The notes below the pieces were generated by a model. The model made no database searches, was not told where the DNA came from, and worked only from the letters and a program-made list of their open reading frames with translations. Made by a program: the position numbers and the translations under genes. DNA of 64,000 nt from an uncultured Eggerthellaceae bacterium. Lineage in GTDB: Bacteria; Actinomycetota; Coriobacteriia; Coriobacteriales; Eggerthellaceae. Shown piece after piece: positions 52,370-61,152 of the stretch (position 1 is its first letter; each line of letters starts with the position of its first letter). Where the stretch lies: NCBI GenBank assembly GCA_903789415.1, contig CAIFEG010000008.1, positions 1 to 64,000 of the forward strand, read 5' to 3'.

Positions 52370-54867
52370 GCGAAGCCGTAAAACTCCACGTCACTGGCGT
52401 CGTCCAGGGCGTGGGGTTTCGTCCATTTATATACCGAATTGCCCACGCCCATCATATATGCGGGTGGGTGTGCAATGCCGTTGATGGGGTAGACATCCAT
52501 GCCGAAGGCAGCGGGGAAGATGTCGCTCAATTTATAAACGATATCGCAAATGATGCCCCTGCAGCGGCACACGTCAAACGCATCAAGATCGACGATGTGA
52601 CACCTGAAGGCTTTACGCAATTCGAAATCCGTGTTTCCAACACCGCAGATGCCCAGGCTACCACGCTTGTCTCTCCCGATCTTGCAACATGTGATGCCTG
52701 CGTAAAGGAACTGTTTGATCCTGCCGATCGCCGATATCGGTATCCGTTTATCAACTGCACAAACTGCGGGCCTCGTTTTACGATCATCAACAATTTGCCC
52801 TACGATCGCAAAAATACGTCGATGGCAAAATTCACCATGTGCCCGGCTTGTCAAGCCGAATATGACGATCCTCTGAACCGGCGCTTTCATGCACAGCCAA
52901 ACGCGTGTTTTGAATGCGGCCCGCACATAAGCTTTGTGGATAACCCTTCTCTTGGATGTAATCCACCAATTGCAGATCCTACAAACGATGCGCGTGTGAA
53001 GTGGGGGAATACGCGTGAAGAAAGCGATGCGATCATTGCGCGCGCTGTTTCGATGCTGCTTGATGGGAAAGTTTTAGCCGTCAAGGGGCTCGGGGGATTC
53101 CACCTGGTGTGCGATGCGGACAACGCCGAGGCGATTGAAACGTTGCGCAGGCGTAAGCATCGTCCCCATAAAGCGCTGGCCGTGATGGTTTCCAATGTAG
53201 ATGTGGCACGCACACGTTGTTTTGTGTCTGAAGGCGAACGACAACAGCTGACATCCACTGCGCGTCCGATTGTGCTGCTTCGCAAACGCCCCGACGCCCC
53301 CATTGTTACGGGGCTTGCGGATGCGCTTTCCGAACTCGGCGTAATGCTTCCCGCAACCCCGCTTCAGCACTTGCTTATCCATGATTTCTGCGCGAAAAAA
53401 CCCGCAGGAATGCTCGTGATGACGTCGGGCAATATTCATCAATGCCCCATAGAGACAGATGACGTTTATGCCTTTCAGGCGCTCGGTTCTATTGCAGATG
53501 CGTTTATCGGAAACGATCGTCCGATACGTTCGCGCTATGACGATTCGGTTGTGCGCGTTCTCGACTTTTCTGGCGATTCACCAGATTCCAACGAGGCAGG
53601 GCAACAAGCAGAGACTGCCGTACAAGTTGTCCGCCGGGCGCGTGGGCTGGCCCCTATGCCGATCAAGGTTGACCTGGGTGAAGATGAGGATCCATCTCAA
53701 AATGGCGCGTCTGCTGTGGCTCCTCGTTCATCATTTAATGTGTTTGCAACGGGCCCCGAGCTCAAGAACACCTTTGCACTGACACGGCACACCTCTTCCG
53801 GCGACGAAGTGTTCGTAAGCCAACATATCGGAGATATGGAAAATGCCGAAACAAATGATGCATGGCTTGCAACCAAAGATATTTACGAGCATTTGTTTAA
53901 GCTTTCTCCCGATGTCGTTGCCTGTGATATGCATCCCGAATATCTCACGAGCAAGTGGGCACATGCGCAGTCGCTTCCCGTTGTCGAAGTCCAACACCAC
54001 TTTGCCCATATCGCATCGGTGATGGCGGAAAACAATATCAAAGGTCCTGTTGCAGGATTTGCGTTTGATGGCACGGGATACGGAATGGACCGAAGACTGT
54101 GGGGTGGCGAAATCCTTTTGTGCAACCAGAAGGACTTCGAGCGCTTTGCTAATTTTGCCTATTTCCCGCTGCCTGGGGGAACGGCGGCCATCAAACATAC
54201 TCTGCGCTGTGCGTATGGGTTGTTATGGTCACTTGACCTGCTCGATCATCCTGCGGCACACCATATATTCGAGCAGCTTGGGGCTGCGGCAGACGCGTGT
54301 GGTGAAATGATCGAGCGTGGTCTGAACTGCCCACAAACATCGAGCGTGGGTCGTCTGTTCGATGCCGCAAGTGCACTTTTAGGTATTTGTAGCGAACCTG
54401 TCTATGAAGGTGAAGGTGCAATTCTGCTTGAAGCGGCGATTGACCACAGCGACGCAGCTGCCGACAATGAGCATCGCTATCATATCGACCTCATAAAAAA
54501 TACCGCAACCGCAACTTCTACCGCACACGATACATCGGTGACGCTTTTTGATGTAAAGTCTCTGTTTTTGACCATGCTTGACGATATTGCAGATGGGGTT
54601 CCCACAGGCTACATCGCAAGAAGATTCCATGATGCCATGGTCGATGCAATTTTGATGGGTGCGCAAGCAGTGTATGCCCTCTATGGAATCTCAACTGTCG
54701 TACTTGCGGGTGGCGTTTTCTTGAATAGATATATAACTGAGCATGCCGTTAGAGTCCTTGAAGATCATGGATTTACGGTGGCTTTGTCAAAACAATTGCC
54801 CCCCAATGATGGATCGGTCAGTTTCGGTCAATCAGTGGTAGCATATTATTTAAGAAACAATTCGTAA
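52366..54867 (+). CDS. hypF: Carbamoyltransferase HypF, [NiFe]-hydrogenase maturation
   Basis: HypF makes the thiocarbamate on HypE that becomes the active-site cyanide. The 833 residues contain, in order: acylphosphatase domain with VQGVGFRPFIYRIA (12-25); two zinc-finger sets beginning CDACVKELFDP and CPACQAEYDDPLNRRFHAQP; a YrdC-like domain (KGLGGFHLVCDA, then RRRKHRPHKALAVMV); and a Kae1-like C-terminal domain with VQHHFAHIASVMAE, AFDGTGYG and LAGGVFLN. It overlaps pgi by 4 nt and is followed by hypC and hypD. HypE is not in the window. Confidence 0.96.
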   Translation: MSEAVKLHVTGVVQGVGFRPFIYRIAHAHHICGWVCNAVDGVDIHAEGSGEDVAQFINDIANDAPAAAHVKRIKIDDVTPEGFTQFEIRVSNTADAQATTLVSPDLATCDACVKELFDPADRRYRYPFINCTNCGPRFTIINNLPYDRKNTSMAKFTMCPACQAEYDDPLNRRFHAQPNACFECGPHISFVDNPSLGCNPPIADPTNDARVKWGNTREESDAIIARAVSMLLDGKVLAVKGLGGFHLVCDADNAEAIETLRRRKHRPHKALAVMVSNVDVARTRCFVSEGERQQLTSTARPIVLLRKRPDAPIVTGLADALSELGVMLPATPLQHLLIHDFCAKKPAGMLVMTSGNIHQCPIETDDVYAFQALGSIADAFIGNDRPIRSRYDDSVVRVLDFSGDSPDSNEAGQQAETAVQVVRRARGLAPMPIKVDLGEDEDPSQNGASAVAPRSSFNVFATGPELKNTFALTRHTSSGDEVFVSQHIGDMENAETNDAWLATKDIYEHLFKLSPDVVACDMHPEYLTSKWAHAQSLPVVEVQHHFAHIASVMAENNIKGPVAGFAFDGTGYGMDRRLWGGEILLCNQKDFERFANFAYFPLPGGTAAIKHTLRCAYGLLWSLDLLDHPAAHHIFEQLGAAADACGEMIERGLNCPQTSSVGRLFDAASALLGICSEPVYEGEGAILLEAAIDHSDAAADNEHRYHIDLIKNTATATSTAHDTSVTLFDVKSLFLTMLDDIADGVPTGYIARRFHDAMVDAILMGAQAVYALYGISTVVLAGGVFLNRYITEHAVRVLEDHGFTVALSKQLPPNDGSVSFGQSVVAYYLRNNS

Positions 54868-54888
54868 CACGAAATAGAGGTAATTGAT

Positions 54889-55128
54889 ATGTGTCTGGCT
54901 ATTCCAGCTCAAATTACGGAAAAACACGATGGCAATATGGCCACCGTAGATATTTTGGGAGTTACGCGTAAAGTCTCTCTTGACCTGGTACCGAAGGCGC
55001 AAGTGGGAGACTATATTTTGGTGCATGCGGGTTTTGGCATTGAAATCGTGACCCAAGAAGATGCCCAGGAAACGCTTGATTTGATCAAAGAGATGGATGA
55101 GGCCGTCCAATCCAAGCAGGTGCAATAG
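54889..55128 (+). CDS. hypC: Hydrogenase assembly chaperone HypC
   Basis: A 79-aa chaperone with the invariant N-terminal MCLAIP, whose Cys2 binds the Fe(CN)2CO precursor. DILGVTRKVSLDLV and GDYILVHAGFGIE follow. HypC passes the iron unit from HypD to the hydrogenase large subunit. GAGG precedes the ATG by 8 nt; hypD starts 2 nt after its stop. Confidence 0.96.
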   Translation: MCLAIPAQITEKHDGNMATVDILGVTRKVSLDLVPKAQVGDYILVHAGFGIEIVTQEDAQETLDLIKEMDEAVQSKQVQ

Positions 55129-55129
55129 C

Positions 55130-56236
55130 ATGACCGATCTTATCGCTCAGAAAAAAATTGACCTCTCGGTTTTCGATGACCCTCACATTGCACGGGATCT
55201 TATCGCAACCATTAACCGGTTTGCTCCCGAACATGCAAACCTTATGGAAGTGTGTGGAACACATACGGTAGCGATTGCGCGCAATGGCATTCGCGACCTT
55301 ATGCCTGATGGATGCCGCCTTTTGTCAGGTCCTGGTTGTCCTGTCTGTGTGACGGCAAACAAGGATATCGATGCGTTTATTTCGCTCTCGAGGATTCCGA
55401 ACGTCATCATTACCACGTTTGGCGACATGAAACGTGTTCCCGGTTCTACCTCAAGCTTGATTACGGAACAATCCCGCGGGGCTGATGTGCGCGTGTGCTA
55501 TAGCCCGCTTGATGCACTTCAGGTAGCGAAGGAAAACCCTGATAAACAGGTCGTATTTTTGGGTGTGGGGTTTGAAACAACGACACCGCTTGTCGCGATG
55601 GCAATCAAACATGCAAAGGCAGACGGCCTTACCAACTTTAGCGTGGCGTGCGCTCACAAAAACATGCCCAATGCGCTTCGCGTTTTGGTAAACGACCCTT
55701 CGCTTTCTATTGATGCTCTTATTCTCCCTGGCCATGTGTGCACGATTACGGGTACGAAGCCATTTGAATTCCTCGCTAAGGAATTCGGAATCCCCGGTGT
55801 GGTTACCGGTTTTGAACCAGTGGATGTGCTGCAGGGCATTGCCATGCTCATGCGCCAACTTCATGACGGACGCGCCGAAGTTGAAATTGCCTACAAACGT
55901 GGGGTCAAGCCCGAAGGCAATGTGACTGCGCTTGCAGTTATCGACGATGTGTTCGAAACATGCACGGCCACATGGCGCGGACTCGGAGACATTCCGGGAA
56001 GTGGATATCGTATTCGCAAGGAATACGAAGATTTTGACGCGATCAAACGCTTCCAGCCAACGGTTGAACCTACGGTTGAACCGAAGGGGTGCCGCTGTGG
56101 TGATGTGCTTCGTGGAGCACTTCCTCCCGACAAGTGTCCGCTTTTCGACAAAGTATGTACGCCGGAGCATCCGGTTGGCCCTTGCATGGTTTCAACCGAG
56201 GGAAGTTGTGCGGCATATTGGCGCTACTATCGCTAA
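55130..56236 (+). CDS. hypD: Hydrogenase maturation protein HypD
   Basis: 368 aa. HypD assembles Fe(CN)2CO with HypC. It shows MEVCGTHT, the thiol-redox segment SGPGCPVCVT, GFETTTP and the C-terminal [4Fe-4S] cysteines CPLFDKVCTPEHPVGPCMVS. The start at 55130 is 2 nt after hypC; an open frame extends upstream into hypC but is not used in relatives. The next gene is trhA-like rather than hypE, so the maturation set is split across loci. Confidence 0.95.
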   Translation: MTDLIAQKKIDLSVFDDPHIARDLIATINRFAPEHANLMEVCGTHTVAIARNGIRDLMPDGCRLLSGPGCPVCVTANKDIDAFISLSRIPNVIITTFGDMKRVPGSTSSLITEQSRGADVRVCYSPLDALQVAKENPDKQVVFLGVGFETTTPLVAMAIKHAKADGLTNFSVACAHKNMPNALRVLVNDPSLSIDALILPGHVCTITGTKPFEFLAKEFGIPGVVTGFEPVDVLQGIAMLMRQLHDGRAEVEIAYKRGVKPEGNVTALAVIDDVFETCTATWRGLGDIPGSGYRIRKEYEDFDAIKRFQPTVEPTVEPKGCRCGDVLRGALPPDKCPLFDKVCTPEHPVGPCMVSTEGSCAAYWRYYR

Positions 56237-56261
56237 GTAATGCGGAGCATATCTACGTCAT

Positions 56262-57011
56262 ATGAGTAACAAAACCCCGAGTCGGACTCCAAGTAATTAC
56301 CGGAAAAATTTAAAAGCAGCGCGCCCATTGAAAAAGGAAAAGGCGCAGACCTGGGCGAATGTCGAAAACCAATCGCGTTCGGTGCGTGAATACACGCTCG
56401 GCGAAGAGATTGCAAACTCGGTGACGCACGGCATCGGTGCCCTTTTGTCCATCGTGGCAATCGTTTTGTGCACCATCGTGGCGGTGCGTGATGGTGGGGG
56501 CGTGCTCCTTTTTGCCGCCCTTGCGTATTCTATTTCGCAATTCGTCGAATATATGATGTCGACGCTCTACCATGCAATCACTGCCGAAAAGGCAAAGCGT
56601 GTTTTTAAAGTTTTAGACCACAGCGCAATCTATCTCTATATTGCTGGTTGTTATACACCATTTTCGCTGATCACCCTTGGTCAAGCGAATGGTGTGTGGC
56701 TCTGTGCATTCGTGTGGATTGTTGCCCTTATAGGCGTTGCCATCGAAGCGTTTTGGGTATTTCGACCCCGCTGGATTTCGGTGGTCATCTATCTTCTTTT
56801 GGGCTGGTGTGTGATCTGGTTTATCGTGCCGCTCGTACACTCGCTTGCTCCCGGTGGGCTCACGCTTCTTGTAGCCAGCGGTCTCTGTTTCACCGCGGGG
56901 TGTCCCTTCTATTTAATGAAGAAAATCCGGTACATGCATACGGTGTTTCACGTATGGGTACTGGCAGGCAGTATTTGTATGTTCTTTGCTATTCTCTTCT
57001 TCGTTTTGTAA
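56262..57011 (+). CDS. TrhA/hemolysin III family (PAQR-like) membrane protein
   Basis: 249 aa with about seven membrane helices from residue 50. Family motifs are EIANSVTHGIGALLS, VEYMMSTLYHA and VFKVLDHSAIYLYIAGCYTPF, with His residues that probably form a metal site as in adiponectin-receptor relatives. A late MHTVFHVWVLAGS motif supplies the last His. TrhA proteins keep membrane fluidity in balance (family knowledge from E. coli). The basic N-terminal ~35 residues are an extra tail. Spacing of 25 nt from hypD may be coincidental. Confidence 0.88.
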   Translation: MSNKTPSRTPSNYRKNLKAARPLKKEKAQTWANVENQSRSVREYTLGEEIANSVTHGIGALLSIVAIVLCTIVAVRDGGGVLLFAALAYSISQFVEYMMSTLYHAITAEKAKRVFKVLDHSAIYLYIAGCYTPFSLITLGQANGVWLCAFVWIVALIGVAIEAFWVFRPRWISVVIYLLLGWCVIWFIVPLVHSLAPGGLTLLVASGLCFTAGCPFYLMKKIRYMHTVFHVWVLAGSICMFFAILFFVL

Positions 57012-57127
57012 TCGTAAAAACAGATGATACAAATACCCTTATACGCAAAATTGGTATACAACTTGTTATATACGGTGCAGGATAGCATGTTTTTATGCAC
57101 TGAAAGGGAGAATCGAGAGGATCTGCG

Positions 57128-58549
57128 ATGACAGTCGCACTCAGTATATTGGTCAGTTTCCTTCTTATTTTGGGAAATGGCTATTTTAGCGCAGCTGAAA
57201 TGGCGCTGGTCAATGCGCGCACAAGTAAGCTCCAAGAATTTTTGGATGCAGGAGATCAACGCGCAAAAAAGGCGCTCGATGTCGCGGCGGATTCTGATAA
57301 CTTGCTTGCCACCATTCAGGTGTTTATCACCCTGTTAGGGTTCTTTGCATCAGCAGTTTCTGCAACGATGCTCTCCGATCCGTTCGCTGCGTGGATGGAA
57401 TCGCTCGGTCTTTCTGCTTCGATTGGGCACCCTCTCGCAACGATCATAATTACGCTTGTTGTCTCGTATTTCAGCATTGTTATCGGCGAGCTTTTGCCGA
57501 AACGTATCGCACTTGCCGATCCTGAGCGCGTAAGCGAGCGCCTGGCCTCAAGCATCTTTGGCTTCGAACGTCTTGCCCGTCCGCTCGTATGGATAACGGC
57601 AAAATCTTCGAGTGGTCTGGCAAAGCTTTTGCATGTCAAAGAAGCAAGCGGGGGCAGCGCCGTCACGGGGGAAGAAATTAAGTACATCGTCAAGGACAAT
57701 AAAGAATTACTTCCTGATGAAAAGCGCATGATCGATGAGGTAATCGATATGCGCAACACCACGGCCCATGACATTATGACGCCGCGTACCGATATCGTTT
57801 TTGTTGAAGATACCGAAACTGTCCGCCAGTGCATCGAGCGCATGCGCGGCACCGGTTTTTCGCGTTTGCCCGTGTATCACATTCGCTATGACCGCATCAT
57901 CGGTGTGGTTAAATACAAGGATTTAGCGCCGGCACTTCTGGAACATCGCGAAGATGATCCGGTGGGCCCTTATGCTAAAGATGCCTACTTTGTTCCCGAG
58001 ACTAAAGACGTGTTCCCGATGCTCTCCGAGATGCAGGCATCACGTCAGCAGATGGCCATTGTGGTCGATGAATACGGCGGCACGGACGGCTTAATCACGA
58101 TTGAGGATATCGTCGAGGAAATTGTCGGTGACATTGAAGATGAAACGGATGCCGATCCTGAAGATGTTATTCCTCTGGCAGAAGATGAATGGTTGATCCG
58201 GGGAAGTCTGCCCATTGATAAGGCCATTGAACTGGGACTTCCGGTGAAAGATTCCGATAATTATGAAACGCTTGCGGGGTGGCTGTTGGATACCGTTGAT
58301 GCGATTCCAAAAATCGGCGATGTTTTTGTTATCAATGGCTATCGTTTTACGATTCATCGCATGCGCCGTCACCGCATTGAAAGCATGCGTGTGCAACGTT
58401 TGCCGAAGCCTGCGGGCAAACTTATCCCTGATGACAAAAGTGCAGGACGTGAGCCTTTAAGCGCACGCAGACATAGGGAAAAAGCAGAAAAACGAGACCG
58501 TAACATTTCCGATGACACGGTCCAGAATGCTGATAATCAAAGTACATAA
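57128..58549 (+). CDS. CNNM/CorC (HlyC) family transporter with CBS domains
   Basis: 473 aa. The N-terminal CNNM-type membrane domain (about 1-200) starts LLILGNGYFSAAEMALVNAR and includes VIGELLPKRIALADPE. Two CBS domains follow (MTPRTDIVFVEDTETV region, then FPMLSEMQASRQQMAIVVDEYGG). A CorC_HlyC domain (EDEWLIRGSLPIDKAIELG) and a charged tail end the protein. These proteins act in magnesium or cobalt efflux and are not real hemolysins. GAGAGG lies before the ATG. Confidence 0.92.
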   Translation: MTVALSILVSFLLILGNGYFSAAEMALVNARTSKLQEFLDAGDQRAKKALDVAADSDNLLATIQVFITLLGFFASAVSATMLSDPFAAWMESLGLSASIGHPLATIIITLVVSYFSIVIGELLPKRIALADPERVSERLASSIFGFERLARPLVWITAKSSSGLAKLLHVKEASGGSAVTGEEIKYIVKDNKELLPDEKRMIDEVIDMRNTTAHDIMTPRTDIVFVEDTETVRQCIERMRGTGFSRLPVYHIRYDRIIGVVKYKDLAPALLEHREDDPVGPYAKDAYFVPETKDVFPMLSEMQASRQQMAIVVDEYGGTDGLITIEDIVEEIVGDIEDETDADPEDVIPLAEDEWLIRGSLPIDKAIELGLPVKDSDNYETLAGWLLDTVDAIPKIGDVFVINGYRFTIHRMRRHRIESMRVQRLPKPAGKLIPDDKSAGREPLSARRHREKAEKRDRNISDDTVQNADNQST

Positions 58550-58677
58550 ATACATGAAGCAAATCAGCAAAAAGCACAACCATACGCATCGTTCGTAAGG
58601 CGCGAATTTTCGTGAGAGGCGGATTTTTCGTGCGGTACGAATTATGCCTTGGGGCAGCGCAGTGAAAATGAGGATGA

Positions 58678-59613
58678 ATGAAGTCTCCGCTCAGAAAATT
58701 TTACTGTGATGATGAAGATTATTACGTCGGGGGAGTATGTGAAGGCATTGCGCGAACGCTGAATATCGACGTGGAATCAGTTCGCATTTTTACGGTGATT
58801 TTAACCATTTTGACGTTCGGAGTTTTGGGCATTGCCTATCTTGTGCTCTATATCATGCTGCCCAAAAAGCACGAATACCGTCCGGTAGACGTTACTCCCA
58901 CAGAAGTCAAATCTGATAAGTATAACCAGGTAGTAGGCGAAAACAGCGCAATTCCGCCAACCGAGAAAACGACCGATGATACCTCTGTTCTCAATGCGCT
59001 GCGCCTCTCTCGCACCGCTCGTTCGGAACGCAAACGGGACAAAGACGCGGCAACCGGGCATATGCCTCCACCTGCTCCAGGCAGAGCGACACCCCATGCA
59101 TATGCGCCCACGTATGCTGAGCTGAGCAAGTCAGAACAATCGCGCCGTTCATGGGCCCTTTTTGCGGTTTTTGTTGCAATTGTTGTTGCGGTGACCTTTA
59201 TGAACATGGGCGTCGATGTCTATACCGATCATTTTCGCTCAGGCAAGTTTTTCCCTCTTATTTTGGTGGGCTGGGGAATCGTCCGCATGGTTGTACCGGA
59301 TAAAAACGGCAAAAGAACCTGGACAGGATCGTTCGGCTTTTTCCTGGCGCTCATTGGTGCCATGCTGTTCCTAGAAACGTCCGATACGATGCATTTTGCC
59401 TGGGTGCCCTGGCTTCATCAGGGTGTATTGTTGCTTGCTGCAAGCCTGGCGATGGTTGCGTTTGGGCGTGTTCACCATTCAATGATCATGATGGCATGCG
59501 GTCTTGCGCTTTTCATTACCTTCTGTGGAATGGGGATTTTCTTCTTTGGAATTCCGGGAAATCATTACGCCATCTGGATGCCGCTTGGAATCGGTGAAGT
59601 CCCCTTTGTCTGA
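58678..59613 (+). CDS. PspC-domain membrane protein
   Basis: 311 aa. The PspC domain at 5-65 reads FYCDDEDYYVGGVCEGIARTLN and a helix to YIMLPKKHEY. A polar, Pro/Ala-rich linker (65-160) leads to four or five C-terminal membrane helices (about 160-300). PspC domains sense membrane stress in other bacteria; the C-terminal part resembles the LiaF/DUF-type pores without clear identity. The GAGG site precedes ATG by 5 nt. It is a single gene. Confidence 0.83.
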   Translation: MKSPLRKFYCDDEDYYVGGVCEGIARTLNIDVESVRIFTVILTILTFGVLGIAYLVLYIMLPKKHEYRPVDVTPTEVKSDKYNQVVGENSAIPPTEKTTDDTSVLNALRLSRTARSERKRDKDAATGHMPPPAPGRATPHAYAPTYAELSKSEQSRRSWALFAVFVAIVVAVTFMNMGVDVYTDHFRSGKFFPLILVGWGIVRMVVPDKNGKRTWTGSFGFFLALIGAMLFLETSDTMHFAWVPWLHQGVLLLAASLAMVAFGRVHHSMIMMACGLALFITFCGMGIFFFGIPGNHYAIWMPLGIGEVPFV

Positions 59614-59733
59614 CGCGGAATTTCGGCAATTCTGCAGCAAAACTTCAGCAAAAATGTTGCTTCAGGGATAAAATCACTAGAGATATAGGCTCAGGATATA
59701 GACTCAGCGTAGAAGCAAGGAGGAGCTCGCAGG

Positions 59734-60390
59734 ATGGCGAACATCATTATTGTAGGATGCGGACGTGTGGGTTCGCGTCTTGCCACGAGTCTTTCGGATA
59801 ACGAAAACAATGTGTCTGTCATTGATGAAAACCCCGATGCGTTTGCGGGGCTTGGACGTTCATTTAACGGATCAACGTTTCAGGGTTTGGGATACGACGA
59901 AGATACCTTGCGCCGTGCCGGTGTTGAAGATGCCGATGTGGTGGCCGCGGTCACGCGTCTCGACAGCTCGAATTTGATGATCGTCGAGGTTGCACAGCAG
60001 CTCTACAATGTTCCGCATGTGATTGCGCGCCTCTACGATACGGGCCATGAACGCGCATATGAGCAGCTGGGTGTCGATTATGTCTGCGGAACTACGCTTG
60101 TTGCAGACGAGATGTACGCAAAAATCTCCAGCGGTCATGGCTCACACGTAGAAAGCTTCGGCGATTTTGAGATCCTCCGTTTTTCACTTAACCTCATCGG
60201 CAATGGATTTAAGTCGATTCGCGTAGGCACTCTTGAACGTGTCCACGATATTCGCATCATTGCTTTTTCGCGCGCGAATGATTCGATGAGCTCAATCCCG
60301 AATGCCGATAGCCTTCTGTATCACGGTGATATCGTGCTGGCCTGTGTGCGTCGCTCGCTGGTCAACGAATTTTCTTCCTGGATGCAATAG
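59734..60390 (+). CDS. TrkA/KtrA-family potassium-uptake regulatory subunit (first)
   Basis: 218 aa, with an RCK N-terminal Rossmann domain (GCGRVGSRLATSL, residues 8-20; DENPDAF acidic end of beta2; RAGVEDADVVAAVTRLDSSNLM) and an RCK C-terminal domain from about 135. Such subunits bind NAD(H) or ATP and gate Trk/Ktr channels. No channel gene lies in the window. AAGGAGGAG precedes the ATG. A second, related gene follows after 13 nt. Confidence 0.92.
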   Translation: MANIIIVGCGRVGSRLATSLSDNENNVSVIDENPDAFAGLGRSFNGSTFQGLGYDEDTLRRAGVEDADVVAAVTRLDSSNLMIVEVAQQLYNVPHVIARLYDTGHERAYEQLGVDYVCGTTLVADEMYAKISSGHGSHVESFGDFEILRFSLNLIGNGFKSIRVGTLERVHDIRIIAFSRANDSMSSIPNADSLLYHGDIVLACVRRSLVNEFSSWMQ

Positions 60391-60403
60391 GAGCCGATGG
60401 GAT

Positions 60404-61084
60404 ATGTATATTGTTATCAATGGCGGTGGTAAGGTCGGCGAATATCTCGCGACCAGGATGCTTGACCAGGGAAACGAAGTTGCCGTCATCGAAAGTGATG
60501 AAAGTACCGCCGATCGACTTTCTGGCATTCTTGAAGGCAGCTATATCGTCATTCACGGCGACGGATGTGTGAGCCGGTTTCAGTCGGATGCAGAAACAGA
60601 GCGCGCAGACGTGTTCGTTTCTACCACCGGTCAAGATGACAGCAATTTGATGGCGTGCGAAATTGCAAACCGCGTGTTTCATGTGCCGCGCGTCATCGCG
60701 CGTGTGAACAGCCCTAAAAATATTCGTATTTTCCGCAAGGTGGGAATCGAATGCGTTTCTTCGACGGCGCTTATTGCAACCATCATTGAACAGGATGCAA
60801 CGCTTGGTGGTCTTTCGGCACTCTCCAATTTGGCGCACGGTAATGTTGCCCTTGAAGAGACAACGGTGCCTTCGATGTCAAAACACGACAACGACGAAGG
60901 CGTTCTGGCAAGTGATGTCGAAATGCCTGATGGATGTCTCATTATTGCCGTTTCAAATACCGACAATCCCCAGGATATGGAAGTGGTCGGGGAAGACACG
61001 GTGCTGATGCCCGGAGATTCGGTTGTCTTGGCGTGTGACACCGATAAGACCGATGACGCCATTGAAGCAATTTCTGCATTGTAG
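60404..61084 (+). CDS. TrkA/KtrA-family potassium-uptake regulatory subunit (second)
   Basis: 226 aa. It repeats the layout of its neighbour: NGGGKVGEYLATRM (6-19), IESDESTADRL, ERADVFVSTTGQDDSNLM and VIARVNSPKN, then an RCK_C domain with a ~35-residue polar insertion. The pair probably forms one heteromeric gating complex or replaces the tandem domains of long TrkA. The start at 60404 is preceded by AGGAG; the frame is open upstream into the previous gene. Confidence 0.92.
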   Translation: MYIVINGGGKVGEYLATRMLDQGNEVAVIESDESTADRLSGILEGSYIVIHGDGCVSRFQSDAETERADVFVSTTGQDDSNLMACEIANRVFHVPRVIARVNSPKNIRIFRKVGIECVSSTALIATIIEQDATLGGLSALSNLAHGNVALEETTVPSMSKHDNDEGVLASDVEMPDGCLIIAVSNTDNPQDMEVVGEDTVLMPGDSVVLACDTDKTDDAIEAISAL

Positions 61085-61108
61085 ACACTTCAGGCGTGAT
61101 TTTCTGCA

Positions 61109-61114
61109 TATAAT
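61109..61114 (+). promoter_or_regulatory. -10 box candidate for purB
   Basis: A perfect TATAAT lies 39 bp before the purB start, in the 68-bp gap after the second TrkA gene. No good -35 was found. Confidence 0.4.
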
Positions 61115-61152
61115 CAGTGTGTAATGCGGCTGCTATCCCAAGGGGGTCATCT

